DNA of 64,000 nucleotides from positions 1,488,001 through 1,552,000 of the forward strand of contig NZ_SRJC01000001.1 in the NCBI RefSeq assembly GCF_004684905.1, in the 5' to 3' direction. Origin of the DNA: Halobacillus salinus (lineage in GTDB: Bacteria > Bacillota > Bacilli > Bacillales > Halobacillaceae). The translations under genes were made by a program, and so were the position numbers. Positions 46,304-55,008 of this stretch are shown here, piece after piece (position 1 is the stretch's first letter; every line of letters starts with the position of its first letter). The notes under the pieces are model-generated. The model did no database searches. It saw only the letters and a list, made by a program, of their open reading frames with translations, and was not told the DNA's origin.

Positions 46304-47215
46304 TTATTTTTGTCTTTCTTCTAAATAAGCGAGCATCTCTTGGAATGCCTCCGGAGGCTGTACCTCGAATGTTTTCCATTCACCGGTTCTCGGATGTTCA
46401 AAGCCAAGCGTACGTGCATGCAGTGCTTGTCCTTCCATATCCAGCGTCTTACGCGGACCGTACTTAGGATCACCCGCAAGCGGATGGTTGATGTAGCGCA
46501 TGTGGACACGGATTTGGTGCGTTCGTCCAGTTTCCAATTTGCACTCGACATGAGTGAAATCTTCAAAGTGCTTGATGACCTGGAAATGGGTAACGGCGTC
46601 TCTCCCGCCTTCCACAACCGCCATGCGCTGACGGTCTTTAGGATCACGACCAATCGGGGCATCAATCGTTCCGAATTCGTGCGTAATCATACCATGGACA
46701 ATCGCTTCATAGCGACGTTCAACAGATTTATTCTGCAGCTGCTCTACAAGTGACCGGTGCGCCTGGTCGTTTTTGGCTACCATCAGAAGTCCACTTGTGT
46801 CTTTGTCGATTCGATGGACTATTCCAGGTCGTTCTACACCATTTATCCCAGAAAGGTCCTTGCAATGGTACAACAGCGCATTAACAAGCGTTCCACTTCC
46901 ATGCCCAGCGGCAGGGTGAACGACCATACCAGCTGGCTTATTGACAACGACGACATCGGAATCCTCATATACGATATCAAGATCGATATTCTCCGCTTTC
47001 AACTCCATCGGTTCAGGCTCTGGTACTTCCCAGGTAATTTCGTCCCCTTCTTGCACTTTATAATTACTCTTCACGCTACTACCATTTACTTTTACAATAT
47101 TGTCCTTCAACCAACCTTGTATTTGCGAACGAGACACATCATCCAATGCATCCGATAACAATTTATCAATACGTTTAGACTGGTCTTGCTCTTCTACTAT
47201 ATATTGTTCACTCAA
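46304..47215 (-). CDS. ylyB: RluA/RluD-family 23S rRNA pseudouridine synthase (YlyB)
   Basis: 303 residues. An S4 RNA-binding domain (about 13-75; [22 protein letters not shown]) is followed by the pseudouridine synthase domain with [19 protein letters not shown] (catalytic Asp137) and [14 protein letters not shown]. RluD-type enzymes modify helix 69 of 23S rRNA. The start is TTG at 47215 overlapping the lspA stop (TTGA), with GAAAGGAAG upstream. The lspA-ylyB-pyr order is as in B. subtilis. Confidence 0.94.
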   Translation of the reverse strand: MSEQYIVEEQDQSKRIDKLLSDALDDVSRSQIQGWLKDNIVKVNGSSVKSNYKVQEGDEITWEVPEPEPMELKAENIDLDIVYEDSDVVVVNKPAGMVVHPAAGHGSGTLVNALLYHCKDLSGINGVERPGIVHRIDKDTSGLLMVAKNDQAHRSLVEQLQNKSVERRYEAIVHGMITHEFGTIDAPIGRDPKDRQRMAVVEGGRDAVTHFQVIKHFEDFTHVECKLETGRTHQIRVHMRYINHPLAGDPKYGPRKTLDMEGQALHARTLGFEHPRTGEWKTFEVQPPEAFQEMLAYLEERQK

Positions 47216-47688
47216 GATTCCAAACTTCCTTTCTTCTTACGCTGCTCATCGATGATCGTTGCTAACATCACGAGAATCACTCCCACCACTAGTGACGAGT
47301 CTGCCACATTGAAAATGGGAAAGTCATAGCCGAAAATGAGTGTATCTGCGAAATCAACGACTTCTCTGCGGAAGATACGATCGATGAAGTTCCCAATCGC
47401 TCCCGCTAGAATCAAGGCAAGGGCTGTACCTGCCAATCTGCTTTCTTTTCCATACTGCTGGATATAGTAAATGACAAATCCAATTACGACAACAGTGATC
47501 AAATAGAAGAACCACATCTGCCCCTGCAAAATTCCCCATGCAGCTCCTTGGTTACGGTGAGAAGTCCAGTAAAGGAAATTCTCAATAACCGGAATGCTTT
47601 GTCCGAGTTCCATTTGCGTGACAACGATCCATTTTGTCAACTGGTCGAGTAGGATGACTACAAGCGCAATTAAGTAATACACAAACAT
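47212..47688 (-). CDS. lspA: Lipoprotein signal peptidase II
   Basis: 158 residues with four membrane helices. It is an aspartic protease that removes signal peptides before the acylated Cys of prolipoproteins. The catalytic Asp residues are in [10 protein letters not shown] and [12 protein letters not shown] (the two conserved boxes). The ATG at 47688 is chosen because GGAGG is 8 nt upstream; an in-frame ATG at 47703 would start before that site. It serves the lipoproteins in this window at 6.97 kb and 27.2 kb. Confidence 0.95.
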   Translation of the reverse strand: MFVYYLIALVVILLDQLTKWIVVTQMELGQSIPVIENFLYWTSHRNQGAAWGILQGQMWFFYLITVVVIGFVIYYIQQYGKESRLAGTALALILAGAIGNFIDRIFRREVVDFADTLIFGYDFPIFNVADSSLVVGVILVMLATIIDEQRKKKGSLES

Positions 47689-47858
47689 TCGTCCGTCCTC
47701 CATCCATCATATTCCCAAGCTATTGTACCACAGAATCCCTTTTCATTAGAATCTTTCTCTACTCTGTGGTCACTGCTCGACTTTTTTATATTTATCAGAA
47801 ACCAAAAGAAAATCTAATTCGTATGGAATAGTAACAGATTCTACGGGAGGGATTGCAG

Positions 47859-48038
47859 ATCTTTATTTTTTCTATTCTGTTCGGACTATGTCTCTTATTC
47901 TTTCCTTTGCAGGGGATAAGAGACTTCAATCAGGAGAAAACCAGCCACAAATTAATACGACTAAGCCTTATTGTCGCAGCTTTCCTTTTAATCAGCGCAG
48001 GCACCATAGATTTAATTTCCTTTATCCAGAACCCATAA
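47859..48038 (+). CDS. Small two-helix membrane protein with an unusual start
   Basis: About 60 codons coding two membrane segments (IFSILFGLCLLFFPLQGI and LIRLSLIVAAFLLISAGTIDLI) joined by a charged loop. The only conventional start is TTG at 47853, but it is just 2 nt after GGAGG (47846-47850); ATC at 47859 has the normal 8-nt spacing. It is the only plus-strand gene in the 35-64 kb region and lies where B. subtilis carries ileS and ylyA. Family not recognised. Confidence 0.45.
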   Translation: MFIFSILFGLCLLFFPLQGIRDFNQEKTSHKLIRLSLIVAAFLLISAGTIDLISFIQNP

Positions 48039-48100
48039 TGGTTATTCAGAAGGAACGATGACTTCTTACTAATCCAGTTTTGCGGTAGTAACTTTATAAA

Positions 48101-48131
48101 CAAAAAAATGCCACCTGATGATCGGTGGCAT
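48101..48131 (-). terminator. Rho-independent terminator after divIVA
   Basis: On the minus strand ATGCCACC and GGTGGCAT pair around 8 nt, followed by seven T (positions 48102-48108 on the plus strand are A). Confidence 0.85.
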
Positions 48132-48155
48132 AATTTATGTAGAATCTTTATTTCA

Positions 48156-48674
48156 TTAAGAATTCTGCGAGCTGTACTGGGGCTCTTCTATAGGTATATC
48201 TTCCTCGATTTCCGTATCAAAAAGGTGGTCCCAGTCATCATTGTCAATCATATCAAGCTGCGCTTCAACCAACATACGGAGTCGTGTCTTGAAGACTTTC
48301 GCCTGCTTCTTCATGTCTTCGACCTCAATGTTGATTCGGCGGGATTTCTCCAATGCTTCGTTGATGATCCGATCCGCGTTCTTCTCAGATTCCTTAATGA
48401 TCAGCTTGGATTCTTTCTGTGCATTTGTCTTCACTTCTTCTGCTGTCTCCTGAGCTACAAGAATGGACTTGTTCAACGTAGTCTCAATACTGTTAAAATG
48501 ACCGAGACGCTCATTCAGCTGGTTGACTTCACGCTCAAGTTCTTTCTTCTGGCGGATGATGATTTCATAATCTTTAATGACCTGATCGAGGAAGTTGTTT
48601 ACTTCATCCTCATCGTACCCTCGAAAGCCTCTCGTAAAATCTTTGTTATGAATATCCAACGGTGTTAAAGGCAC
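48156..48674 (-). CDS. divIVA: Cell division/polarity protein DivIVA
   Basis: 172 residues. The N-terminal lipid-binding domain PLTPLDIHNKDFTRGFRGYD, with the tip Phe-Arg, and EDEVNNFLDQVIKDYE continue into a long parallel coiled coil (about 25-150). It binds curved membrane at poles and septa and, in sporulation, helps anchor the origin through RacA. The start is the GTG at 48674, which gives the usual MPLTP N-terminus with AAGGAGG 8 nt upstream; the GTG at 48683 overlaps that site. Confidence 0.96.
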   Translation of the reverse strand: MPLTPLDIHNKDFTRGFRGYDEDEVNNFLDQVIKDYEIIIRQKKELEREVNQLNERLGHFNSIETTLNKSILVAQETAEEVKTNAQKESKLIIKESEKNADRIINEALEKSRRINIEVEDMKKQAKVFKTRLRMLVEAQLDMIDNDDWDHLFDTEIEEDIPIEEPQYSSQNS

Positions 48675-48751
48675 ACCAGCCACCTCCTTATCGTATTCCT
48701 AGCTACTTAATTCATTCGACAAAACCTAACGAATTCCTTCTTATTCCAGAA

Positions 48752-49525
48752 TTAATTTAACGTTGAGGTCGTTACACGGAACTTGTCTTTTTTCGTTTGA
48801 CCCCTTACTTCTTCTAATCGGCTTCTTCCCTTACCTTTTAAAGAGATCAAATCACCCTCTTCCAGTAGGAAGGACGTATCTTCGACTACACGGTGGTTTA
48901 CTTTCACATGACCTGCTTCAACATGCATCCTAGCTTTCTTCCTAGACATGCCATAGATCTCTTTCGTGAGTACATCCAACCTTAAAGAGGAAACAGTTGT
49001 TTCTTTCGTGCTCCATGTCTCTTTACTTTCCATTAACTCTGCCATAGGTTTTTCTATGAAATCGACGTTCGCTTTTTTGATACCTGTCAAGTTCATCTTG
49101 ATAAAATCACTGATTTCAGCTCCAGCAACAATGTGAACGACACCATCCTGAACGACAAGATCACCAAGTTTTTCCCTCTTCACGCCTAGTGACATGAAAG
49201 CTCCAAGTACATCTCGATGTTCTAGTGTTATGAACTTATCTGCGTAGGTAGCTTCCAGTAAAGTAAGCTGGAAATCATCTTGTTCTATGATTTCATACTC
49301 TGGAGCAATAATAGCCCTTTTTCTTTCTGCCCCTTCCGCTCCCCCTGAGAATCCGTAAACGAGATCCGGGTTGTTTCCCATAATGGTCTGTAGAATCAAT
49401 TGTTCACGAGGGTTTAAGAAATCGGTCAGCTTGCGTTGATATCTCATTTCTACATCATCACGCCAAGCCAGTACCTGATCAATGAATGGATGTTCTTCTT
49501 TCCTAAAATGCTGGTATATCTCCAT
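48752..49525 (-). CDS. ylmH: S4-domain RNA-binding protein YlmH
   Basis: 257 residues. A YlmH-type N-terminal region (HFRKEEHPFIDQVLAW, LNPREQLILQTI, then YGFSGGAEGAERKRAIIAP) and an RRM-like middle part precede a C-terminal S4 domain (about 180-245; SSLRLDVLTKEIYGMSRKKARMHVEAGHVKVNHR). Homologues bind ribosomes and take part in rescue of stalled nascent chains. The ATG at 49525 has AGAGG 6 nt upstream. A terminator lies between it and ylmG. Confidence 0.93.
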   Translation of the reverse strand: MEIYQHFRKEEHPFIDQVLAWRDDVEMRYQRKLTDFLNPREQLILQTIMGNNPDLVYGFSGGAEGAERKRAIIAPEYEIIEQDDFQLTLLEATYADKFITLEHRDVLGAFMSLGVKREKLGDLVVQDGVVHIVAGAEISDFIKMNLTGIKKANVDFIEKPMAELMESKETWSTKETTVSSLRLDVLTKEIYGMSRKKARMHVEAGHVKVNHRVVEDTSFLLEEGDLISLKGKGRSRLEEVRGQTKKDKFRVTTSTLN

Positions 49526-49563
49526 ATTCAACCTCTGCTTTCTCCGTTACTAACGTTCCTATT

Positions 49564-49612
49564 TAAAAAAAGAACAGGAAATGAGGTGCTAGACTCCATT
49601 CCCTGCCCTGTT
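49564..49612 (-). terminator. Terminator between ylmG and ylmH
   Basis: On the minus strand AACAGG...GGAATGGAG pairs with CCTCATTTCCTGTT in an imperfect stem followed by seven T. It would separate divIVA-ylmH from the upstream ylm genes. Confidence 0.65.
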
Positions 49613-49622
49613 AATATGTGAA

Positions 49623-49886
49623 TTAAAGTAACATACCTCTCAGTACCCAAAGACCTTGGGATGCGAAGTTCAGTACTAGAATCGCTACGATCGGCGAAAT
49701 ATCAATCATGCCGAGCGGAGGAATGATTCTTCTGAACGGTTCCAAAAATGGTTCCGCAAGACGTCCCATCAATTCACCGAAACTTGACTCTCTTGCGCCT
49801 GGAAACCAGGACAGCAGAATGTAGATAATCAAGATCCAGCTGTAGATTCGAAACGCTGTTGAGAGGATATCGAACAAAATAACCAT
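49623..49886 (-). CDS. ylmG: YggT-family membrane protein YlmG
   Basis: 87 residues, two membrane helices (AFRIYSWILIIYILLSWFPG and MIDISPIVAILVLNFASQGLWVL), with the conserved PFLEPFRRIIPPLG between them. Homologues in bacteria and plastids affect division-site or nucleoid organisation. The ATG follows AGAAGGTGG, directly behind sepF (3 nt gap). Confidence 0.93.
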   Translation of the reverse strand: MVILFDILSTAFRIYSWILIIYILLSWFPGARESSFGELMGRLAEPFLEPFRRIIPPLGMIDISPIVAILVLNFASQGLWVLRGMLL

Positions 49887-49889
49887 GAC

Positions 49890-50333
49890 CTACCACCTTC
49901 TGTATTCTTCATCTGTCTCCTGTGGAATGATATCTGAGATGGATCCAGAAATTTCCACGTTATCCGGCGTACACAAAAAGGTTTGTGTGCCGAGTTTTTG
50001 AATGTCTCCACCTATAGCATAAACGGTTCCGCTTAAAAAATCTACAATTCGTTTTGCCTGATGGTGATCGACCCGCTGAAGATTTATCACTACGGCACGA
50101 CGATTGACGAGCTGGTCCGCAATGTCCTGTGCTTCGTTATAGCTGCTCGGTTCAATCAACACCATTTTAGAGGAAGACTTGGCGCTCTTCAAACTCACGA
50201 CATTATCCTGCTTGCGGCCGCTTCTCGATTTCGGCTCTTCGTAATCGACTTCTTCCTCTTCTACCTCTTCCTCGACATACTCATACTCGTCATCCAATGT
50301 AAAGAAGGAACGGAACTTATTTTTCATGCTCAT
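49890..50333 (-). CDS. sepF: Cell division protein SepF
   Basis: 147 residues. An N-terminal amphipathic helix ([11 protein letters not shown]) for membrane binding, an acidic linker ([17 protein letters not shown]), and a C-terminal SepF domain (about 50-140; [45 protein letters not shown]) that forms rings and binds the FtsZ tail. AGGTGA precedes the ATG. Confidence 0.96.
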   Translation of the reverse strand: MSMKNKFRSFFTLDDEYEYVEEEVEEEEVDYEEPKSRSGRKQDNVVSLKSAKSSSKMVLIEPSSYNEAQDIADQLVNRRAVVINLQRVDHHQAKRIVDFLSGTVYAIGGDIQKLGTQTFLCTPDNVEISGSISDIIPQETDEEYRRW

Positions 50334-50350
50334 ATTTTTTCACCTCAGAT

Positions 50351-51034
50351 TTATTGATTGGCTTCTTCTCCGACAAGTTTAGAACCTATCCGAACATGGG
50401 TTGCACCTTCTTCAATAGCAATAGCATAATCATTGCTCATCCCCATCGATAAAGATTCACAAGGGGCATGGGGCAGATGTTTATCCCGTATAATATCCCT
50501 TAAGGCACGAAGCTTGCGGAAGTTTCCACGCAGTTGTTCTTCATTATCTGTATGTGGGGCCATTGTCATCAATCCAACCACTTGAATATTCTCATAGTTC
50601 TTCATCAAGTCTACAAACTCTTCTACGTCATCCGGTGCTAGGCCATGTTTGGACTCTTCGCCGCTAACGTTCACTTGAATGAAACAAGGAACAGGCTGAC
50701 TGGCACGTTTGTTTATTTCTTTAGCTAATGACTTCCTGTCTAACGAATGAATCATCGAAACTTGATCGATGACATCTTTTACTTTTCTTGATTGAAGCGA
50801 GCCGATGAAGTGCCATTTCGCTTTTGTACCAATGGATTCGTACTTCTCAAGCAGGCCTTCTTTACGGTTCTCACCTAAGTGCTCAATGCCTGCTTCGATC
50901 GCTTCTTCAGCGCGAGCGATCGAAACATACTTGGTCACGGCAATAACCGTAATATCCTCCTTCGTCCTGCCACAGTTTTGGCAGGCTTCCTCAATCGAAT
51001 TCTCTATAACTGATAGGTTTTCCTTAACCGACAT
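50351..51034 (-). CDS. ylmE: PLP homeostasis protein, YggS family (YlmE)
   Basis: 227 residues. A single TIM-barrel alanine-racemase-like domain binding pyridoxal phosphate at the Lys in ITVIAVTKYVS (about 34), with GENRKEG, KWHFIGSLQSRK and ESLSMGMSNDYAIAIEEGATHVRIGS, all family hallmarks. It buffers PLP and affects amino acid balance; no catalytic racemase activity is expected. AAGGAGA precedes the start. Confidence 0.95.
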   Translation of the reverse strand: MSVKENLSVIENSIEEACQNCGRTKEDITVIAVTKYVSIARAEEAIEAGIEHLGENRKEGLLEKYESIGTKAKWHFIGSLQSRKVKDVIDQVSMIHSLDRKSLAKEINKRASQPVPCFIQVNVSGEESKHGLAPDDVEEFVDLMKNYENIQVVGLMTMAPHTDNEEQLRGNFRKLRALRDIIRDKHLPHAPCESLSMGMSNDYAIAIEEGATHVRIGSKLVGEEANQ

Positions 51035-51052
51035 TGTAGTTCTCCTTCCACG

Positions 51053-51853
51053 TCAACTTGTCCAACCAATATAGCCGAGCATTCGCCCGGTTTTCCCTTG
51101 GTCACGTCGATGGGAATATAGCAAACGCTCTTCTTCGTATGTATCCAATGATGTCATTTGAACGTTCTGTTCTTCAAGCCCTGCTTGCAAAGCCAAAGAA
51201 CGATTCAAAGATTTCAAATCTAGTAAAGCGTGATGATCATCTGTCGGAGTCAACACTTCTTCTCTAAGTTCAGAAGGAATGTGAGAAATGACGCGATCAT
51301 CCACTTCATAGTGCTGAGAACGAATGCAGGGACCGATTGTCATCTTCAGATCATGTATAGACGCCCCTTCTGCAACAAGTTGATCAATCATTGCTTTTGC
51401 CATCCCATTAACGGTACCCTTCCAACCAGCATGGGCAATACCTATCCATCCACTCGTAGGGTCAACGAAATAGAGCGGGACACAGTCTGCATAGAAAGCT
51501 GCCATCATCGTATTCTTCTGATTGGTAATCAGTCCATCGACACCTGGAACAGCAGACTCAAGTGTTACTGTACCTTTCCCCAAATCATCTTCTTCGACAC
51601 GCCTAACTTGAATTCCATGTACTTGCTCCCCCATCACCCACCGGTCTAGAGGGATGCCTACTTCATCAGCTAGAAGCTTTCGATTCTTGATGACATCTTC
51701 ATCACGGTCCTTTACGTGAAGGCCCATGTTGAGCGAATCATATGGTGACTCGCTCACGCCTCCTTGACGAGTGGTCAAGCCACAGACAAGATTCGGGATT
51801 TCTGTGAAGCAAGTCAGCTGACGTTTGGTTGTATGTTGAAAAAGTTCACTCAT
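51053..51853 (-). CDS. ylmD: YfiH-family purine nucleoside phosphorylase/polyphenol oxidase (YlmD)
   Basis: 266 residues. Metal-binding residues are visible: MGEQVHGIQVRRV (His), AAFYADCVPLYFVDP (Cys) and IGIAHAGWKGTVNG (His), the laccase-domain pattern; ILSHRRDQGKTGRMLGYI closes the protein. Relatives have adenosine phosphorylase or deaminase and, in other work, copper oxidase activity. AGGTGG precedes the ATG. In operon with ylmE. Confidence 0.93.
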   Translation of the reverse strand: MSELFQHTTKRQLTCFTEIPNLVCGLTTRQGGVSESPYDSLNMGLHVKDRDEDVIKNRKLLADEVGIPLDRWVMGEQVHGIQVRRVEEDDLGKGTVTLESAVPGVDGLITNQKNTMMAAFYADCVPLYFVDPTSGWIGIAHAGWKGTVNGMAKAMIDQLVAEGASIHDLKMTIGPCIRSQHYEVDDRVISHIPSELREEVLTPTDDHHALLDLKSLNRSLALQAGLEEQNVQMTSLDTYEEERLLYSHRRDQGKTGRMLGYIGWTS

Positions 51854-51907
51854 ATGACCACCTCAATTTCCCTTTATTTTAACACATCCCGTCATCGATT
51901 TCTTCTA

Positions 51908-52183
51908 TTATTCGTCTGTTTCTGACTTTTGTGATGTAGAAATGGCCGAATACCCTGTCTTTTTGACTAAGATGACATCAGCACCTATATTCACAATCTG
52001 GTCCCATGGAATCAACATTTCTTCTTCTTTTCCGAATAGTCCCATCGCTTTCCCTTTCAATGTCAACACTAACCCTTTCAACCTGCCTCGCTGTGTATCG
52101 ATATCTAAATCACTAATATATCCAAGGCGTTCACCGGATTCCATAGCAATCACATCTTTCATTTGTAACTCTGAGATTTTCAT
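51908..52183 (-). CDS. ylmC: PRC-barrel protein YlmC/YmxH family
   Basis: 91 residues, a single PRC-barrel domain: MKISELQMKDVIAM, ERLGYISDLDID, then LKGLVLTLKGK and MLIPWDQIVNIGADVILV. Such proteins are found beside sporulation and division genes in many Firmicutes; function is not settled. The ATG at 52183 has AGGAGG 9 nt upstream; the open frame beyond is not coding and crosses the sigG terminator region. Confidence 0.92.
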   Translation of the reverse strand: MKISELQMKDVIAMESGERLGYISDLDIDTQRGRLKGLVLTLKGKAMGLFGKEEEMLIPWDQIVNIGADVILVKKTGYSAISTSQKSETDE

Positions 52184-52273
52184 TCGCCCATTCCTCCTTT
52201 TTACACTATATGCACAAACAGCACTGATTAGTGATATCGTTTCTACGTGATAACCAATGACTACATGAAGACA

Positions 52274-52307
52274 CAAAAAAAGCACCTCTGGAATAAACAG
52301 AAGTGCT
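52274..52307 (-). terminator. Rho-independent terminator of sigG
   Basis: On the minus strand AGCACTTCTG and CAGAGGTGCT (one G-T pair) with a 7-nt loop, then seven T. Confidence 0.85.
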
Positions 52308-52315
52308 GTTGAGTA

Positions 52316-53095
52316 TTATTGAAACATTGATGAATTCATCTCTTTAATTGCCGCTTTTTCTAAACGGGATACTTGGGCTTGGGAGATGCCGATCTCCTCG
52401 GCCACTTCCATCTGTGTCTTTCCTTGGAAAAATCGCTTTGTCAGAATCATTTTCTCACGGTCATTGAGCTGTTTCATACCTTCTCTGAGCGAAAGTTCAT
52501 CAAGCCACACCGAGTCTTTCTCTCTTTCATCCTTAAGCTGGTCGACAACGAAGATTGGGTCTCCTCCGTCATTATAAATTGGCTCAAACAATGATACAGG
52601 ATCTTGGATAGCATCCATAGCAAACACAATATCCTCATGAGGTACGCCCATCTTTTCGGCAATTTCATGAGGTTTTGGATCTTTGTTGGTTTCACTGATC
52701 AATTGTTCACGCATTTGAAGTGCTTTATAAGCAGTATCGCGTAACGACCTTGAAACACGAATAGGATTGTTATCCCGTAAGTATCTTCTGATTTCTCCGA
52801 TGATCATCGGAACCGCGTAAGTAGAAAATTTAACATTATGGCTCAAATCAAAGTTGTCAATGGACTTCATTAAACCGATGCATCCAACTTGGAATAGATC
52901 ATCACCATATTCACCACGGTTGTTGAAACGCTGTATGACGGATAAGACTAAGCGAAGGTTTCCATTCACTAATTGCTCACGTGCCTCGATTTCTCCACTT
53001 TGCAACCGTTCAAACAGGGCCCTCATTTCTTTATTTTTCAACACCGGTAGTTTTGATGTATCTACTCCGCATATTTCTACTTTATGTCGTGTCAA
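52316..53095 (-). CDS. sigG: RNA polymerase sigma factor SigG (late forespore)
   Basis: 259 residues, a close match along its whole length to B. subtilis SigG: KVEICGVDTSKLPVLKN start, region 2 with GCIGLMKSIDNFDLSHNVKF, region 3 and region 4 HTH QMEVAEEIGISQAQVSRLEK. It directs forespore genes after engulfment, including ger operons such as the one at 25.9-30 kb. The start is TTG at 53095, with GGAGGG 7 nt upstream; no ATG is available. Located after sigE as in other Bacillaceae. Confidence 0.97.
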   Translation of the reverse strand: MTRHKVEICGVDTSKLPVLKNKEMRALFERLQSGEIEAREQLVNGNLRLVLSVIQRFNNRGEYGDDLFQVGCIGLMKSIDNFDLSHNVKFSTYAVPMIIGEIRRYLRDNNPIRVSRSLRDTAYKALQMREQLISETNKDPKPHEIAEKMGVPHEDIVFAMDAIQDPVSLFEPIYNDGGDPIFVVDQLKDEREKDSVWLDELSLREGMKQLNDREKMILTKRFFQGKTQMEVAEEIGISQAQVSRLEKAAIKEMNSSMFQ

Positions 53096-53130
53096 AGTAA
53101 GACCCTCCCAGGAAGCTGTAATCAGTTCTC

Positions 53131-53158
53131 AGTATCTCCCTGGAAGGAAAAATTATGC
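53131..53158 (-). promoter_or_regulatory. Possible sigma-F/sigma-G promoter of sigG
   Basis: On the minus strand GCATA (53154-53158) and GGAGATACT (53131-53139) are 14 nt apart, similar to the sigma-F pattern GYWTA - about 15 - GGNNANNNT. This fits the known forespore transcription of spoIIIG, but spacing is one base short. Confidence 0.45.
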
Positions 53159-53177
53159 ATGTCTATAAATTGTAAAA

Positions 53178-53897
53178 TTAAACCATCTTATCAAATTCGC
53201 GTTGCAGCCTGCGAATGATCTTCTTCTCCAGCCTTGATATGTAGGACTGGGAGATTCCCATCATATCTGCTACATCTTTCTGGGTTTTTTCTTTCTTTCC
53301 AATCAAACCGAAACGTAATTCCATGATCTGCTTCTCTCGATCGTTCAACTGTTCGAGCGCTGATAAGAGAAGTTTCTTATCGATCTTCTTCTCGATTCCC
53401 TTAGTGATCAAGTCTTCTTCTGTCCCTAGGATATCGGATAGTAACAGTTCATTACCATCCCAATCCACGTTCAACGGTTCATCGAAGGATACCTCTGTTT
53501 TCAGCTTATTGCTTTTTCTAAGGTGCATCAGAATTTCATTTTCAATACAGCGAGAGGCATACGTTGCGAGTTTTATCTTCTTCTCCGGATCAAAGGTATT
53601 GACAGCTTTGATCAATCCAATCGTACCGATGCTGATCAGGTCCTCAATATTGAGACCCGTATTTTCAAATTTACGAGCGATATAGACAACCAGTCTCAAG
53701 TTCCGCTCGATCAACATGGCTCGAGCAGCCTTATCTCCTTTCGGCAGACGCTCGAGAAGTTCTCTTTCTTCCTCTCTTGATAACGGTGGCGGTAATGCTT
53801 CACTACCACCAATATAATAGATCTCATCCTGTTTAATACCTAATCTGATTAACCACTTGTAAACCCACAACCGTAGCCGGAAATACCATCTCTTCAT
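53178..53897 (-). CDS. sigE: Pro-sigma-E, mother-cell sigma factor
   Basis: 239 residues. An N-terminal pro-sequence (about 1-27, [20 protein letters not shown]) is hydrophobic and basic and tethers the factor to the membrane until SpoIIGA cleaves it. Region 2 is [44 protein letters not shown]; region 4 HTH is [29 protein letters not shown] precedes the ATG. The gene follows spoIIGA by 14 nt, so protease and substrate are made together. Confidence 0.97.
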   Translation of the reverse strand: MKRWYFRLRLWVYKWLIRLGIKQDEIYYIGGSEALPPPLSREEERELLERLPKGDKAARAMLIERNLRLVVYIARKFENTGLNIEDLISIGTIGLIKAVNTFDPEKKIKLATYASRCIENEILMHLRKSNKLKTEVSFDEPLNVDWDGNELLLSDILGTEEDLITKGIEKKIDKKLLLSALEQLNDREKQIMELRFGLIGKKEKTQKDVADMMGISQSYISRLEKKIIRRLQREFDKMV

Positions 53898-53911
53898 TCC
53901 ATTTCCCCCTC

Positions 53912-54820
53912 TTAAGCTGATTTACCTCTTACCATGGCATGAGGATGAATCAACATCTGATACGTGTTGTCGTGTGTCAGACTGGACTGTTGAACTCCTA
54001 GTAAAGGTTTCTGAACATTCAATGGACCACTCTCAGTGTGAATGACGACAGAATCCACGGTAAGTGTTACAAGTAATTGACCTGCATGCCCTGCAGCCTG
54101 AAAAGGTACCAGACGTAGAGCATCTTGGACAGGACCAGGAAGTCCGTCCATTGATGTAGCTACTTGATCCATAGTGAGCTCATCCACAACCACTTCGTCT
54201 ATCAATTGCTCGATCACATAACGATCCGCCAAGAACACCATTTTACGACTGATTGGATCCACTAACTGATTTCCACTGTCTACCATTCCATGACACTTAG
54301 CAGTCTTACCATTCCATTGTACTTCCACTTCGTACACCTGATCCATTTTCATTTGATGAACAGCCACTTGAGAAAAACGCCACTTTGTAAAAAAATACGA
54401 ACAAGGAAATCCGATGAGCACAAAACACCAACTGACTGGATCGCCATATCCACCTGAGAACGTAACGAGCGTACCACCTTGCACTTCCATCTCAGTCGTT
54501 AAGAAAAAGTGAACCCCCATCATGGTTCCACCGATCGCAAAGGTAATAAAATAAAAACTAATCCATTGCATAAAAAAGGCTCGAAGGGAGGAATAACGAA
54601 AGGCCACCCATATAATGACTAGGGAGATCAACGCTTTTCCTAAGCTGCTAGTTAAAAAATGATGGGGCATGTAAATGGTGAGTGGCACCAACGATGATGC
54701 GATCAAGGCGGCACTGAAGAGACGAAACTTGGAAGACTTAGCTCTCGTCAACCCAAGAGTCAAGTTGAGGATCATGGCATCCATCAAAATATTGAGTAGC
54801 CATACCGCATCTAAGTAGAT
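53912..54820 (-). CDS. spoIIGA: Sigma-E processing peptidase SpoIIGA, probable ATC start
   Basis: 302 residues if started at ATC 54820. Five membrane helices occupy the N-terminal half; the C-terminal half is an aspartic protease domain with [12 protein letters not shown], giving Asp at about 181, next to Asp183 known as essential in B. subtilis. The codons upstream of the first conventional start (TTG 54787) read [11 protein letters not shown], matching the conserved YLDxxWLLN start of SpoIIGA, so they are coding. No ATG, GTG or TTG is in frame before them. GAGGAGG is placed 8 nt ahead of the ATC. SpoIIGA activates pro-sigma-E in the mother cell after SpoIIR signalling. Confidence 0.9.
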   Translation of the reverse strand: MYLDAVWLLNILMDAMILNLTLGLTRAKSSKFRLFSAALIASSLVPLTIYMPHHFLTSSLGKALISLVIIWVAFRYSSLRAFFMQWISFYFITFAIGGTMMGVHFFLTTEMEVQGGTLVTFSGGYGDPVSWCFVLIGFPCSYFFTKWRFSQVAVHQMKMDQVYEVEVQWNGKTAKCHGMVDSGNQLVDPISRKMVFLADRYVIEQLIDEVVVDELTMDQVATSMDGLPGPVQDALRLVPFQAAGHAGQLLVTLTVDSVVIHTESGPLNVQKPLLGVQQSSLTHDNTYQMLIHPHAMVRGKSA

Positions 54821-54854
54821 GTTAACCCCCTCCTCAACGGATGTTATAACAAAA

Positions 54855-54918
54855 AGTATAAGCCTGTCCCGCTGAAAAGTCTGTCACAATCTGAATGTCA
54901 CAGGAACAAGTTTTGACA
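54855..54918 (-). promoter_or_regulatory. spoIIG-type promoter with 0A-like boxes
   Basis: On the minus strand TATACT (54855-54860) is preceded by GTGACA (54882-54887) with a 21-nt spacer, abnormally long as in the B. subtilis spoIIG promoter, which needs Spo0A-P. TGTCAAA (54912-54918) resembles the 0A box TGTCGAA in six of seven bases; a second GTGACA-like copy lies between. Confidence 0.5.
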
Positions 54919-54964
54919 GATTGTGTTGAGAGAAAATGTGGTGGGGATTGTACAGGAAAATGCA

Positions 54965-54997
54965 CAAAAAACCCGCTGAACCAGTGGTCCAGCGGGT
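54965..54997 (-). terminator. Rho-independent terminator of ftsA-ftsZ
   Basis: On the minus strand ACCCGCTG and CAGCGGGT (54990-54997 with 54971-54978) form the stem, extendable inward by ACC/GGT, and are followed by a run of T. Confidence 0.85.
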
Positions 54998-55008
54998 TTT
55001 AAATAATT

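Noticed and set aside
46340-47158. Two plus-strand open frames (137 and 133 codons) opposite ylyB
   Set aside because: Both are antisense to an obvious pseudouridine synthase gene and lack ribosome binding sites.
48108-48668. Plus-strand open frame of 186 codons opposite divIVA
   Set aside because: It is a mirror of the DivIVA coiled coil. DivIVA is conserved along its whole length, the plus-strand frame has no ribosome binding site, and its start lies in the divIVA terminator.
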